A DNA stretch of 8,160 nt from an uncultured Eubacteriales bacterium (GCA_902766515.1 CACXEB010000289.1:1-8160); one strand, 5' to 3'; positions 1 through 6,748 are shown, numbered from the stretch's first letter. The notes: a model not told the origin generated them from the sequence alone. Numbers and translations are program-made.

Positions 1-30
1 TGCCCCCTCGCGGCTCCCCTCGGCACGTCC

Positions 31-115
31 CCTGCGGCACTCCCATCCCATCGCCCTACGGGTGGCTGCGCCATCCGCCGGATAAACCGGCGGACTCCGG
101 GATTCCGTGCCGCAG
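31..115. repeat. Degenerate intergenic repeat, copy 1
   Basis: This copy shares an ordered set of blocks with 180-273: CCTGCGGC, then CTCCC, then TAC followed closely by GGGTGG, and finally a 27-nt block at 89-115 (GGCGGAC, 3 nt, GGGATTCCGT, N, CCGCAG). The last block matches 247-273 at 24 of 27 positions. The hairpin at 74-94 lies inside this copy. The repeats were aligned by eye. The unit resembles no element I can name. It could be an interspersed extragenic repeat or a duplicated structured RNA. Confidence 0.45.
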
Positions 116-179
116 AGGACAGGCAGGTACGGCGGTGGGCCGTGAGGGTGGACAGCTGGGGAAAATGACGACGGTTCGG

Positions 180-273
180 CCTGCGGCCTCCCGCGATTAC
201 GAGGGTGGTCGGATACGTCACTGGAATGGGGTGGTGGATTCCGTTCGGCGGACGCTGGGATTCCGTTCCGCAG
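180..273. repeat. Degenerate intergenic repeat, copy 2
   Basis: This copy has the same block order as 31-115, with a longer middle part (about 38 nt between GGGTGG and GGCGGAC, against 23 nt in copy 1). A third partial copy of the GGATTCCGTTC core sits at 236-250, 22 nt before the main one at 258-272, so the end of the unit is locally duplicated. Copy 2 lacks the perfect 74-94 hairpin of copy 1. Divergence between the copies suggests that they are old. Confidence 0.4.
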
Positions 274-367
274 CTACCACATCATACGCCTCTCACGGCT
301 TCTCTTTTCCCTGCTTCGCCATACCCGTGAACAGTAACGGGGCGGCGATGCTGGCTGACGGATGCCC

Positions 368-396
368 TTGACGTCCCGGACCGGATGTGCTACCAT
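368..396 (+). promoter_or_regulatory. Promoter of the amino acid ABC operon
   Basis: TTGACG (368-373) and TACCAT (391-396) are separated by exactly 17 nt. A TGC triplet directly before the -10 box gives an extended -10. Transcription would start near 403, leaving a leader of about 78 nt before the permease start at 481. The leader holds a weak GGCGC/GCGCC stem and a T6 run at 445-450. The two are too far apart for a convincing terminator, so I do not call an attenuator. Confidence 0.6.
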
Positions 397-480
397 GCGC
401 TGGACGGCGGCGCGGGCCTTTCCGGCGCCCCTGTCCCTGCGACGTTTTTTCCTGTGATATGAGGGAGCAGCACAAACCAC

Positions 481-1206
481 ATGGCTGATTTTTTTCATTC
501 GTTTTTCGCGCCGCTGCGCGCGCTGTTCGGCGTGACCGACCGGGTGGAGCGGATCCTGTCCGAATCCTTCCCGGCCATGCTGGGCTACGGCGTCAGGGTA
601 ACGCTGCCCCTGGCGGCGGCTTCCTTTGCGCTGGCGCTGCTGATCGCGGTGATCGTCGCGCTGATCCAGTACGGCAAGGTCCCGGTGCTCAGGGAGATCT
701 GCCGCTTCTATATCTGGATCGTGCGCGGCACGCCTGTGCTCGTCCAGCTGTACCTGGTCTTCTACGGCCTGCCCAACGTCGGCGTGGTGCTGGACGCGTG
801 GCTGGCGGCCTGGCTGGTGCTGGGCTTTAATGAAGGCGCGTATATGGCGGAAACGGTGCGCGGCGCGCTGGAAAGCGTGTCCGTCGGCCAATTGGAGGCC
901 GGGCAGTGCGTGGGGCTCAACTTCCCCCAGATCATGATCCACATCATGCTCCCGCAGGCGTTCCGCACCGCCTTTCCCGCGCTGGGCAACTCCCTGATCG
1001 CCATGGTCAAGGAGACCTCCATGGCCGCGACGATCACCGTGACGGAGATGTTCCGCCAGGCGCAGCTGATCAACGCGCGCGTGTATGAGTCGCTGTGGCT
1101 GTACGGCGAGGCGGCCCTGATCTACCTGATGTTCTGCACCGTGCTCACGCAGCTGCAGCGCATCGGGGAAAAGTGGCTGGCCCGGAAGGGAGGCGCGGTC
1201 AAGTGA
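481..1206 (+). CDS. Polar amino acid ABC transporter permease (HisM/ArtQ type)
   Basis: This is a 241-residue inner-membrane permease of an amino acid import system. Membrane segments are visible at about 39-62, 76-96, 103-118, 165-185 and 207-223. The family signature VRGTPVLVQL is at 81-90. The cytoplasmic EAA loop that contacts the ATPase runs from E139-A140-G through G145 to L157-P158. Length and topology fit the polar amino acid permease family, whose members usually have about 215-250 residues. The start is ATG 481: an in-frame stop at 460-462 excludes a longer form, and GAGGGAG (461-467) lies 13 nt upstream, a slightly long spacing. The stop overlaps the ATPase start, so the two are translationally coupled. 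The substrate cannot be read from the sequence; arginine, histidine, glutamine and cystine systems all look alike here. No substrate-binding protein lies within view. Confidence 0.93.
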   Translation: MADFFHSFFAPLRALFGVTDRVERILSESFPAMLGYGVRVTLPLAAASFALALLIAVIVALIQYGKVPVLREICRFYIWIVRGTPVLVQLYLVFYGLPNVGVVLDAWLAAWLVLGFNEGAYMAETVRGALESVSVGQLEAGQCVGLNFPQIMIHIMLPQAFRTAFPALGNSLIAMVKETSMAATITVTEMFRQAQLINARVYESLWLYGEAALIYLMFCTVLTQLQRIGEKWLARKGGAVK

Positions 1207-1949
1207 ACCTGAACGTCAGAAATATCCGAAAACGGTTTCAGGACCACGAGGTCCTCAAGGGGATCGACCTGACCGTCAGCACGGGCGACGTGGTGGCGAT
1301 CCTGGGCCCCAGCGGTTCCGGCAAAACAACCTTCCTCCGGTGCCTCAATTTCCTGGAGACTGCGGACGAGGGAGAAATGGATTTCGATGAGGTCCATGTG
1401 AGCCTGCCGAAAGTCAAACACCGGCAGATCGCGCAGATCCGCCGCAGGACGGCCTTCGTGTTCCAGAACTACAACCTTTTCCTGAACAAGACGGTGCTGC
1501 AGAACGTGACGCTGGGCCTGACGGTCGGCGCGAAGATGGAAAAGCGCGCCGCCCGGGAGCTGGCGGTGGCGGCGCTGGAGCGGGTGGGCATGGCGCACAA
1601 GCTGGACAGCTATCCCGTCCAGCTGTCCGGCGGCCAGCAGCAGCGCGTCGCGATTGCCCGCGGCCTGGTCTCCAGCCCCGAAATCATCTATTTCGACGAG
1701 CCCACGAGCGCCCTGGACCCGGAGCTGATCGGCGAGGTGCTGGCGGTTATGCGCCAGCTGGCGCAGGAGGGCATGACCATGCTGGTGGTCACGCATGAGA
1801 TGGATTTTGCCCGCAACGTGTCCAGCCGCGTCCTCTTCATGGACGATGGCCGGGTGATCGAAAGCGCGCCGTCCCGCGAATTCTTTGAACATCCGCAGGA
1901 AGAGCGCTCAAGGGAGTTCATCCGGTCTATTCAGGAAGCGCGTAAATAA
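1203..1949 (+). CDS. Polar amino acid ABC transporter ATP-binding protein
   Basis: This is a 248-residue cytoplasmic ATPase that powers the adjacent permease. The Walker A motif GPSGSGKT is at 35-42, the Q-loop Gln at 88, the signature LSGGQ at 141-145, Walker B IIYFDE at 161-166, the D-loop SALD at 169-172 and the switch His at 198. Size and motifs match the GlnQ/HisP-type group. I chose the GTG at 1203. AAGGGAGG (1186-1193) lies 9 nt upstream, and the GTG shares four bases (GTGA) with the permease stop, a classic coupling arrangement. The same frame is open further upstream, but that part only shadows the end of the permease and matches nothing in the family. No clear terminator follows within 100 nt. 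Confidence 0.95.
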   Translation: MNLNVRNIRKRFQDHEVLKGIDLTVSTGDVVAILGPSGSGKTTFLRCLNFLETADEGEMDFDEVHVSLPKVKHRQIAQIRRRTAFVFQNYNLFLNKTVLQNVTLGLTVGAKMEKRAARELAVAALERVGMAHKLDSYPVQLSGGQQQRVAIARGLVSSPEIIYFDEPTSALDPELIGEVLAVMRQLAQEGMTMLVVTHEMDFARNVSSRVLFMDDGRVIESAPSREFFEHPQEERSREFIRSIQEARK

Positions 1950-2050
1950 TTCAGAAAATCAGCCTACCAAGGGTGCCTGCTTCTGCGTATGAATAATCGA
2001 GACCCCTGTTCACCGGCCCGGCGGCAGCTCCGGACAGAAAGGAAAAACAC

Positions 2051-2079
2051 TTGCCAGATACCGGGCAATGCATTAGAAT
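2051..2079 (+). promoter_or_regulatory. Promoter of the double-glycine peptide gene, with internal dyad
   Basis: TTGCCA (2051-2056) and TAGAAT (2074-2079) are separated by 17 nt. The predicted start is near 2086, giving a leader of about 65 nt. The -35 box is half of a dyad, TTGCC-N8-GGCAA (2051-2055 and 2064-2068), which sits across the spacer and could be an operator. This promoter indicates that the peptide is transcribed independently of the ABC operon upstream. Confidence 0.6.
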
Positions 2080-2150
2080 AGGGTCATGGCACAGAGTTTC
2101 CGCAGTCAGTACGGGGACTCAGCATCAGAACAAAAAAGGAGGAGAACACG

Positions 2151-2387
2151 ATGAAGCAGATTCTGACGAACGAAGAACAGGAAAAGGTGGTCGGCGGAGC
2201 GTACACTTTCGAAACGCGGTCCTGGACGCCGGAAGAGAGAGCTCAATACGAGGAATTCGGTGAAGGCGGCATGCTCCTTGTCTATAAGGACGGCGTATAC
2301 TTTGCCAAGAACCCGTATTTCAGTCGGGAAGAACTTGAGGCACTCAAGAAGAGGTGGCTGTATACGTTTGATGATGAGGAAACCTGA
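2151..2387 (+). CDS. Orphan peptide with bacteriocin-type double-glycine leader
   Basis: This 78-residue peptide has an N-terminus LTNEEQEKVVGG (residues 5-16) that follows the double-glycine leader pattern: Leu at -12, Ser/Thr at -11, Glu at -8, aliphatic at -4, and Gly-Gly at -2/-1. In known systems such leaders are cut by the C39 peptidase of a dedicated ABC exporter. The remaining 62 residues contain no cysteine. They are acidic (about 14 Asp/Glu to 8 Lys/Arg) and rich in aromatics, with a predicted amphipathic helix around 58-70 and a DDEE acidic end. A second Gly-Gly occurs at 39-40. The ribosome site AAGGAGG (2136-2142), 8 nt before ATG, is near ideal, and the gene has its own promoter and terminator. 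No exporter, immunity or modification gene is adjacent. It may be a bacteriocin, a signalling peptide or a RiPP precursor; which of these is not decided by the sequence. Confidence 0.75.
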   Translation: MKQILTNEEQEKVVGGAYTFETRSWTPEERAQYEEFGEGGMLLVYKDGVYFAKNPYFSREELEALKKRWLYTFDDEET

Positions 2388-2464
2388 GCCCCGGCAGTGG
2401 AGCACAGACGCCTGAGACCGGAAGCGGCCCCGGCGGAAACGGCCTCCGGGAAGCTGGACCGGTG

Positions 2465-2502
2465 AAAAAAGACGCTGATTCGGATGAATCGGCGTCATTT
2501 TT
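2465..2502. terminator. Bidirectional intrinsic terminator
   Basis: An 11-bp stem (GACGCTGATTC at 2471-2481 with GAATCGGCGTC at 2486-2496, one G-U wobble) closes a GGAT loop. A6 lies on its left and ATTTTT on its right. Rightward it ends the peptide transcript. Leftward it has a T6 tract and lies 12 nt beyond the dehydrogenase stop, so it also closes the minus-strand operon. Confidence 0.88.
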
Positions 2503-2513
2503 GCGTTTAAAAT

Positions 2514-3260
2514 TTAATAAGGACTGTCGAATTCAGTTTCCGCCTTCCGCACAGCCTCCTCCAGCGTCAGGCCTGCGAAATGCTGCGCGCCGAGATATCG
2601 GCCGGACCTGCGGTCGTCTGCAAACACGCCGACCACGATGCCGGGAAGGGCGCTTTCCGGGGCGTTGGGGGCGTGGGGGCCGCCCAGGTCCGTGCGGCAC
2701 CATCCCGGATCGGTCAGGTTGATCATCACATCGGTGCCCTCGACCCTGCTGCCCAGGTCGATGGTGATCTTGTCCAGCGCCGCCTTGCTGGCGGAATAAC
2801 CGGCCTGGCACACGTCCAGCGCGATGCCACTGGTCGTGTTGAGGATCCGGCCCGTGCCGCGGGCGATCATCTTTGGGAGGAAATGATAGCAGATCATCGC
2901 CGGGGCGATCGTGTTCACCCGGAAGCTGATCTCGTAGTCGGACACGGGGGTCTTGAAATAATCGGTCCGGTAGGCGATCTGCAGGCCGGCGTTGTTGAGG
3001 ACGATGTCCACATCGTGCCCCAGGCTGTCGATTTCCGCGAGCATGCGCTCCACGGCGGACAGGTCGCTCAGGTCCGCGGCGACCGCATGGGCGGACACCC
3101 CCAGGGCCTTCACGTCGGCCAGGATCCGCTCGGTGTGGGCGATGTCCCGGCTGTGCAGGATCAGATGGCAGCCCCGCTCCGCCATAAACCGGGCGGTCAG
3201 GTACCCGATGCCCCGGGCCGCGCCGGTGATCAGGGCCCATCTTCCCTTGACGTCATACAT
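2514..3260 (-). CDS. Short-chain dehydrogenase/reductase (SDR) family oxidoreductase
   Basis: This is a 248-residue cytoplasmic NAD(P)-dependent oxidoreductase of classical SDR length. The Rossmann glycine motif TGAARGIG is at 12-19. An Arg in HSR (residue 38) after the second strand favours NADP(H). D63-L64 contacts adenine, NNAG is at 89-92 and Asn116 is in place. The catalytic residues are probably Ser144, Tyr155 and Lys159 (YSASK); the Ser-Tyr spacing is two residues shorter than in FabG. DPGWCRTDL (about 184-192) is the usual Pro-Gly segment after the sixth strand. The substrate is unknown. The start is ATG 3260, preceded by GAGAGGGG about 10 nt upstream, which overlaps the end of the hydrolase gene. 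The gap is only 16 nt, so the two are almost certainly co-transcribed. A strong terminator follows. Confidence 0.92.
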   Translation of the reverse strand: MYDVKGRWALITGAARGIGYLTARFMAERGCHLILHSRDIAHTERILADVKALGVSAHAVAADLSDLSAVERMLAEIDSLGHDVDIVLNNAGLQIAYRTDYFKTPVSDYEISFRVNTIAPAMICYHFLPKMIARGTGRILNTTSGIALDVCQAGYSASKAALDKITIDLGSRVEGTDVMINLTDPGWCRTDLGGPHAPNAPESALPGIVVGVFADDRRSGRYLGAQHFAGLTLEEAVRKAETEFDSPY

Positions 3261-3276
3261 GTTCTGTCAGCCCCTC

Positions 3277-4641
3277 TCATTCGTCCGCCGCGCGGCGGAT
3301 AAAATCGGCGATCTCCCGGATCACCCGGGGGTCCATCGTTTCCGGACGGGCATAGGCGGCGGGGCCTTCCGTCTTTTTTCCGGTGGTGAAGGCGTGGGTC
3401 AGGCCCGGAAAGGAGACCAGCCGCCAGTTGTCCCGGCCGCCGAGGGCGGCCTGCCACAGGTTAAAATCGGTCATCGTCACCTGGTAGTCCTCCTCCCCCT
3501 GCATGAGCAGGCAGGGGCAGGTCATCTCCTGCGCAGCCGCCGGCACATCATAGGCCGCCAGCCATTGCCAGTAGGGTGCGTACACGCCGGCGATCAGGTC
3601 GTTTTCGGCCAGGGCCTCCGGGTCCGCCAGCCGGTCCAGCTCACGGAACAGCGCGTCCTTTTCAGCCTGCTGCTGCGGCGTGACGTCCGGCATCAGGGAA
3701 TACAGGAAATCGTACTGCTCCCGCATCAGCGTGTCCAGGGACCGCGGGGAGGCGGCCAGCATGACGCAGCCGCGGACGGCGAAGCCCTGGTCCCGGAGCG
3801 TCCGGAAGATCGCCGGGACCGCGTTGCCGCCGAGGCTGTGCCCCAGCACGAAGATCCGATCGGGGTCGATTTTTGGCTGGCCGGCCAGCAGGCGCACCGC
3901 GGCGCAGGCGTCCTCGATGGTCTCGTCCACCAGGGTGATCCCGTGGTCCGGGGCCATCCGCGCGCCGTACACGTACGTCCGCTTGTCATAGCGGTAGACC
4001 GCGGCGCCGGCTTCGGCCAGACCCTCCGCCAGGTCCCGGAAGGGCTTCTGCTGCCCCATGGTCTCATCCCGGTCGCTGGGGCCCGATCCGTGCACCAGCA
4101 CCACCGCGGGGAAGGGCCCGTCCCCCCGCGGCAGGGTCAGGGTGCCTGGCAGCGCGCCGTCCAGCGCGGGAACGGGGAGGGACAGGTCAACGCTTTCATA
4201 CGCGTCGGACGCGGGCACTTGCCCGCCCGTATACGCGCCGGTCGTCAGCCCGGCGACCGCACCCTGCTCCGTCACCACGATCAGGTCGATGGACAGGGCC
4301 GCGAACACGCAGGGCACATGGAAGGTCCGGTACCCGCTGAGGGCGGCTTCATACGCGGTCTCGATCCGCTGGACAGCCCCCAGCCCGGCCAGCGACAGCG
4401 CCAGCCCCTTCGGCCCGCCCATGGCGGTCACTGCGGTCCGCATCTCATCCGTCCACAGCCAGCCGTCCGCCAGCGCCTCCGGCTGCCCGCCCAGCAGGAT
4501 GCCGATCCACTCGGCGGCGTCCTCCGGCGTTTCCACCGCCCGGGGCGCCGCCTCCGCGCGGCAGGGCGCGCACGCCAGCGCGATCACGGCGGCAAGCAGG
4601 AGGGAAAAGCATTGCACGATCGGGTTCAGGATCGTTTTCAT
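3277..4641 (-). CDS. Exported alpha/beta hydrolase with N-terminal accessory domain
   Basis: This 454-residue protein has an export signal: Lys2, a hydrophobic run at about 12-25, and a likely cut near AEA-AP at 31-33. Cys24 follows ALA, so a lipoprotein is possible, but the lipobox is weak. Residues about 38-137 form a small domain resembling those found before some alpha/beta hydrolases (DUF3887-like). The catalytic domain covers about 150-450. It has HGSG at 184-187 (oxyanion region), GHSLG with nucleophile Ser269, a probable acid Asp385 in GEEDYQ, and His416 in LTHAF. The family acts as esterases, acyl-peptide hydrolases or similar enzymes; the substrate is not evident. The ribosome site AAAGGAGG (4649-4656) lies 7 nt before ATG. 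It lies 84 nt after the secreted-protein gene and 16 nt before the dehydrogenase, probably in one operon. Confidence 0.9.
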   Translation of the reverse strand: MKTILNPIVQCFSLLLAAVIALACAPCRAEAAPRAVETPEDAAEWIGILLGGQPEALADGWLWTDEMRTAVTAMGGPKGLALSLAGLGAVQRIETAYEAALSGYRTFHVPCVFAALSIDLIVVTEQGAVAGLTTGAYTGGQVPASDAYESVDLSLPVPALDGALPGTLTLPRGDGPFPAVVLVHGSGPSDRDETMGQQKPFRDLAEGLAEAGAAVYRYDKRTYVYGARMAPDHGITLVDETIEDACAAVRLLAGQPKIDPDRIFVLGHSLGGNAVPAIFRTLRDQGFAVRGCVMLAASPRSLDTLMREQYDFLYSLMPDVTPQQQAEKDALFRELDRLADPEALAENDLIAGVYAPYWQWLAAYDVPAAAQEMTCPCLLMQGEEDYQVTMTDFNLWQAALGGRDNWRLVSFPGLTHAFTTGKKTEGPAAYARPETMDPRVIREIADFIRRAADE

Positions 4642-4680
4642 GGCATGGCCTCCTTTGGCAGGTTCGGTCCAAAACGCAGT

Positions 4681-4706
4681 CCCGCCGTCCGGCAGGGGGC
4701 GGCGGG
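4681..4706 (-). other. Intergenic hairpin between secreted-protein and hydrolase genes
   Basis: CCCGCCG (4681-4687) and CGGCGGG (4700-4706) form a perfect 7-bp GC stem with a 12-nt loop in the 84-nt gap. No T tract follows, so it is not an intrinsic terminator. It might pause transcription or protect the processed RNA ends within the operon. I found no separate promoter for the hydrolase in this gap. Confidence 0.35.
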
Positions 4707-4725
4707 GCAGGTATGGGTGCGCTGA

Positions 4726-6060
4726 TTACTGCGCGATTTCCAGATCGACCGGGAAGCCCACCCGGATCACGCGGACGGGTTCCCTGGCACTTGCATCCTC
4801 GTAGAAAGAAAGCTCCAGGTCCACCTGGTAAAGGTGCGTAAGGCCGAGGGTTTTTATGGCAGTGCCGTTCATATCACCCAGCAGCCAGCTGTAATTATCC
4901 AGCGTGGCGGACGCAACGCTCATACCGTTCGGCAGGGATTCCTTTCGTTTGCTGTTGTCATACACATACACATTGACGCTGTTCAGCGCCTGGGCGGTCA
5001 GGTCCAGATAAAAGTCGGTCCCTGTGGTATTCTGGCAGACAAAGCTCAGCCGCTTATTCTGTTTGTCAAGACCGATCCATGACACGGTGATGCCGTCCTC
5101 GTCATAGACGATATCGCCCATCTGGCGGATCGTCAGCCGGCCCACGACCTGGCGGTACAGCGCCGTCAGCGCCTCGTCCTCCATCGCGCCCAGGGTATCG
5201 GCGATCGCCAGCTTGCGCGCCTGCAGCTCGGCCAGGCAGGCGTTGATCAGGGCGGTCAGCTCCTCGTCCGTGTGTTCGGCGTCCGTTGCGGCGCGGCCCG
5301 CCTTCCGGGCGGCCAGCTCCGTCGCGTAAGCCTCGGCCAGCGCGCGCAGCTCCTCCTCGGTCATGCCCGCGAAGGCGCTTTCAGGCGCGGCCTGCTCCGC
5401 CGGGGCATCCGGGGCGGCCAGCGCCGCTTCCTGCGCGGGGGCCGCCGGCGTTTCGCCGATGGGCGGCGTCCGGGTCGCGTTGTTGCTCTGGTCCAGCGCC
5501 TCGAGCGAGGTCGTATCCGTAAAGATGGACCAGGCGTTGGCCTTTTCAAACAGGTCGGCGACGGCGATCAGGTCGCTGAAGGATTCCGGCCCGCTCTCCG
5601 CCGTAAAGTTTTTGCTGTCAAAATACACCCGGTAGCTGATGGTGCGGGCGTTTTTCAGGCTGTTCAGCATGTCGCGCAGCACGCTGCCGCTGTTGATGAC
5701 CGCGTAGCCGCCGAGATCCTGCAGGTTGGAAAAGTCGTAGCGCACATCGTCCAGGTATACGCTCAGGGCAGTCGCGGTCTGGGCGATCCCGGAGCTCTGG
5801 AAGGCAATGCGGAACATGAAGGGCTGTTTCCAGGCGACCATCGTGCTGTTGGTGCCGAAGGAAAAGGTCAGCCTGCTGTTGGACGCGGCGTCGGCAGCGG
5901 TATAGGTGGCCTCCACCGACCAGGCGTTGTCAAAGCGGTCGAAATGATAGTAAGGGGACGCCTCAAAGACGGTCACGTCGAACGCGCCTTCCGCCAGGCT
6001 GAGGCCGGCAGCGGATGCCAGCAGCAGGGCGGCCAGCAGGATACCGAGGATTTTCTTCAT
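4726..6060 (-). CDS. Secreted multidomain protein of unknown function with helical repeats
   Basis: This 444-residue protein belongs to no family I recognise. Residues 1-23 are a typical signal peptide (MKKILG, hydrophobic core, SLA-EG). About 26-185 look beta-rich. About 198-230 form an Ala/Pro/Glu linker. Residues 233-311 hold three related helical units: T-E/D-E-E-L-x-A-L with E-L-x-A-R-K at 233-253 and 263-283, and a weaker third at 293-311. About 317-444 look like a beta-sandwich, with NTTGTDFYLDL (344-354) as in telokin-like/DUF4352-type extracellular domains. The start at 6060 is chosen because GCTCCTTT (6071-6078) reads AAAGGAGC on the coding strand at 10 nt spacing and the signal peptide begins there. 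The in-frame start at 6129 would overlap the upstream gene and spoil the signal peptide. It probably works with the membrane protein encoded just upstream. Confidence 0.8.
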   Translation of the reverse strand: MKKILGILLAALLLASAAGLSLAEGAFDVTVFEASPYYHFDRFDNAWSVEATYTAADAASNSRLTFSFGTNSTMVAWKQPFMFRIAFQSSGIAQTATALSVYLDDVRYDFSNLQDLGGYAVINSGSVLRDMLNSLKNARTISYRVYFDSKNFTAESGPESFSDLIAVADLFEKANAWSIFTDTTSLEALDQSNNATRTPPIGETPAAPAQEAALAAPDAPAEQAAPESAFAGMTEEELRALAEAYATELAARKAGRAATDAEHTDEELTALINACLAELQARKLAIADTLGAMEDEALTALYRQVVGRLTIRQMGDIVYDEDGITVSWIGLDKQNKRLSFVCQNTTGTDFYLDLTAQALNSVNVYVYDNSKRKESLPNGMSVASATLDNYSWLLGDMNGTAIKTLGLTHLYQVDLELSFYEDASAREPVRVIRVGFPVDLEIAQ

Positions 6061-6106
6061 GGATCGATACGCTCCTTTCAAGATGGGACAGCAGGCGGGA
6101 CCGGTA

Positions 6107-6121
6107 GCCGGGGAGCCCGGC
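6107..6121 (-). other. Short GC hairpin after the membrane-protein gene
   Basis: GCCGGG-GAG-CCCGGC is a 6-bp perfect stem with a 3-nt loop, 4 nt beyond the membrane-protein stop and about 30 nt before the ribosome site of the next gene. It has no T tract. It may stabilise or partly terminate the transcript and so change the ratio of the two products. Confidence 0.3.
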
Positions 6122-6125
6122 CGCG

Positions 6126-6707
6126 TCACTGTTCCTGTTTCATGCGCTCCAGCTGGCGCTCCAGCGCGGCGATTTCATCGTGCAGCTGCTGCTCTTCGTT
6201 GACGGATGTTTCAGCAGGCTTGTTTTCCGGCCGGATGATTTCGGTCGGATGCGGGTTGCCCGGCGCGGCCGCCACGGGGACAATCCGGAGCGACTTGATC
6301 AGCAGCGTCAGGGAGGCCAGCGCCGCGATGGCGGAACAGACGGCCAGGATCGCATAGCCGGTCTCGGTGAAATACCACTGGCCCAGCCGCACCCAGAGCA
6401 GGATCCAGGCGGCGCTGGCAGCCAGGGCCAGCAGCGCGTTCAGCACGGCCAGGCGCTTGCCGCCGCCCGGCTTTTTGGCCGACCGGTAAAACAGCAGCGC
6501 GAGCACCAGAAACAGCGCGGCCAGCAGCCCGAAGGGCCCCATCCCGCCGATGATGTCGCCCAGCCCCAGGTTGCTCTTGTTGGTGCCGAGCGTGTTCCGC
6601 GCATACCTGTAGAATGAGCGGAGGTAAATGGTCATGCGGCTGTCGCTGTAATCGGTCAGCACAGCCCACAGGCGCCGGAGCATCTCCATAAAACCGCTGT
6701 GGTTCAT
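6126..6707 (-). CDS. Three-pass membrane protein with C-terminal coiled coil, unknown function
   Basis: This 193-residue protein is of no family I recognise. An N-terminal amphipathic, Tyr/Arg-rich part (1-50) is followed by a Gly-rich turn (LGLGDIIGGMG, 47-57). Three hydrophobic segments follow at about 57-74, 86-106 and 117-138. A Pro-rich stretch (144-164) leads into a heptad-like charged helix, about 170-192 (EEQQLHDEIAALERQLERMK), which should form a short coiled coil. The start ATG 6707 has a modest site, GCGAGG, about 6 nt upstream. It is the first gene after the promoter at 6799-6826 and lies 65 nt before the secreted-protein gene. The pairing suggests an envelope-associated partner or anchor for that protein, but nothing proves it. 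Confidence 0.8.
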   Translation of the reverse strand: MNHSGFMEMLRRLWAVLTDYSDSRMTIYLRSFYRYARNTLGTNKSNLGLGDIIGGMGPFGLLAALFLVLALLFYRSAKKPGGGKRLAVLNALLALAASAAWILLWVRLGQWYFTETGYAILAVCSAIAALASLTLLIKSLRIVPVAAAPGNPHPTEIIRPENKPAETSVNEEQQLHDEIAALERQLERMKQEQ

Positions 6708-6748
6708 ATCAGGCCTCGCTTCTTACGTAAAATCCGGAATCGCATGAA

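Larger units (their letters stand above)
1..367. other. Intergenic region without a supported gene; GC-rich and repeat-bearing
   Basis: I see no convincing gene here. The longest forward frame, from a GTG at 135 to 371, has no good ribosome site and encodes a low-complexity Gly/Arg/Ser-rich product. The stretch is structured instead. Positions 27-40 and 107-120 are inverted repeats (13 of 14 positions complementary). They enclose a perfect 8-bp hairpin, TCCGCCGG-ATAAA-CCGGCGGA, at 74-94. Two degenerate direct copies of a unit of about 85-95 nt occupy 31-115 and 180-273. The first 40 bases also contain short degenerate repeats with a period near 13 (14-26 and 27-40). No tRNA or rRNA is evident. 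Confidence 0.6.

Noticed and set aside
135..371. Forward GTG-started frame of 78 codons in the left intergenic region
   Set aside because: It has no adequate ribosome site, overlaps the repeats and ends within the -35 box of the ABC promoter.
274..942. Minus-strand frame of 222 codons overlapping the permease
   Set aside because: It is antisense to a clear permease; the product is Arg/His/Gln-rich without recognisable features.
1950..2050. Terminator after the ABC operon
   Set aside because: Some GC-rich complementarity exists near 2011-2035, but there is no clean stem followed by a T tract.
2051..2263. TTG-started frame of 70 codons overlapping the peptide gene
   Set aside because: It begins inside the promoter, upstream of the predicted transcript start, and overlaps the well-supported peptide gene in another frame.
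2992..4725. Long forward frame of 577 codons opposite the hydrolase gene
   Set aside because: It is antisense to a gene with a complete catalytic triad, signal peptide and ribosome site. Its product is Arg/Gly/Pro/His-rich with no domain, as expected from a GC-rich mirror frame.
6061..6129. Extended N-terminus for the secreted protein starting at 6129
   Set aside because: It would place an unrelated Pro/Cys-containing stretch before a perfect signal peptide, overlap the upstream stop, and ignore the AAAGGAGC site in front of 6060.
5272..6357. Forward frame of 361 codons opposite the secreted and membrane protein genes
   Set aside because: It spans two real minus-strand genes and the gap between them, and its composition is that of a shadow frame.
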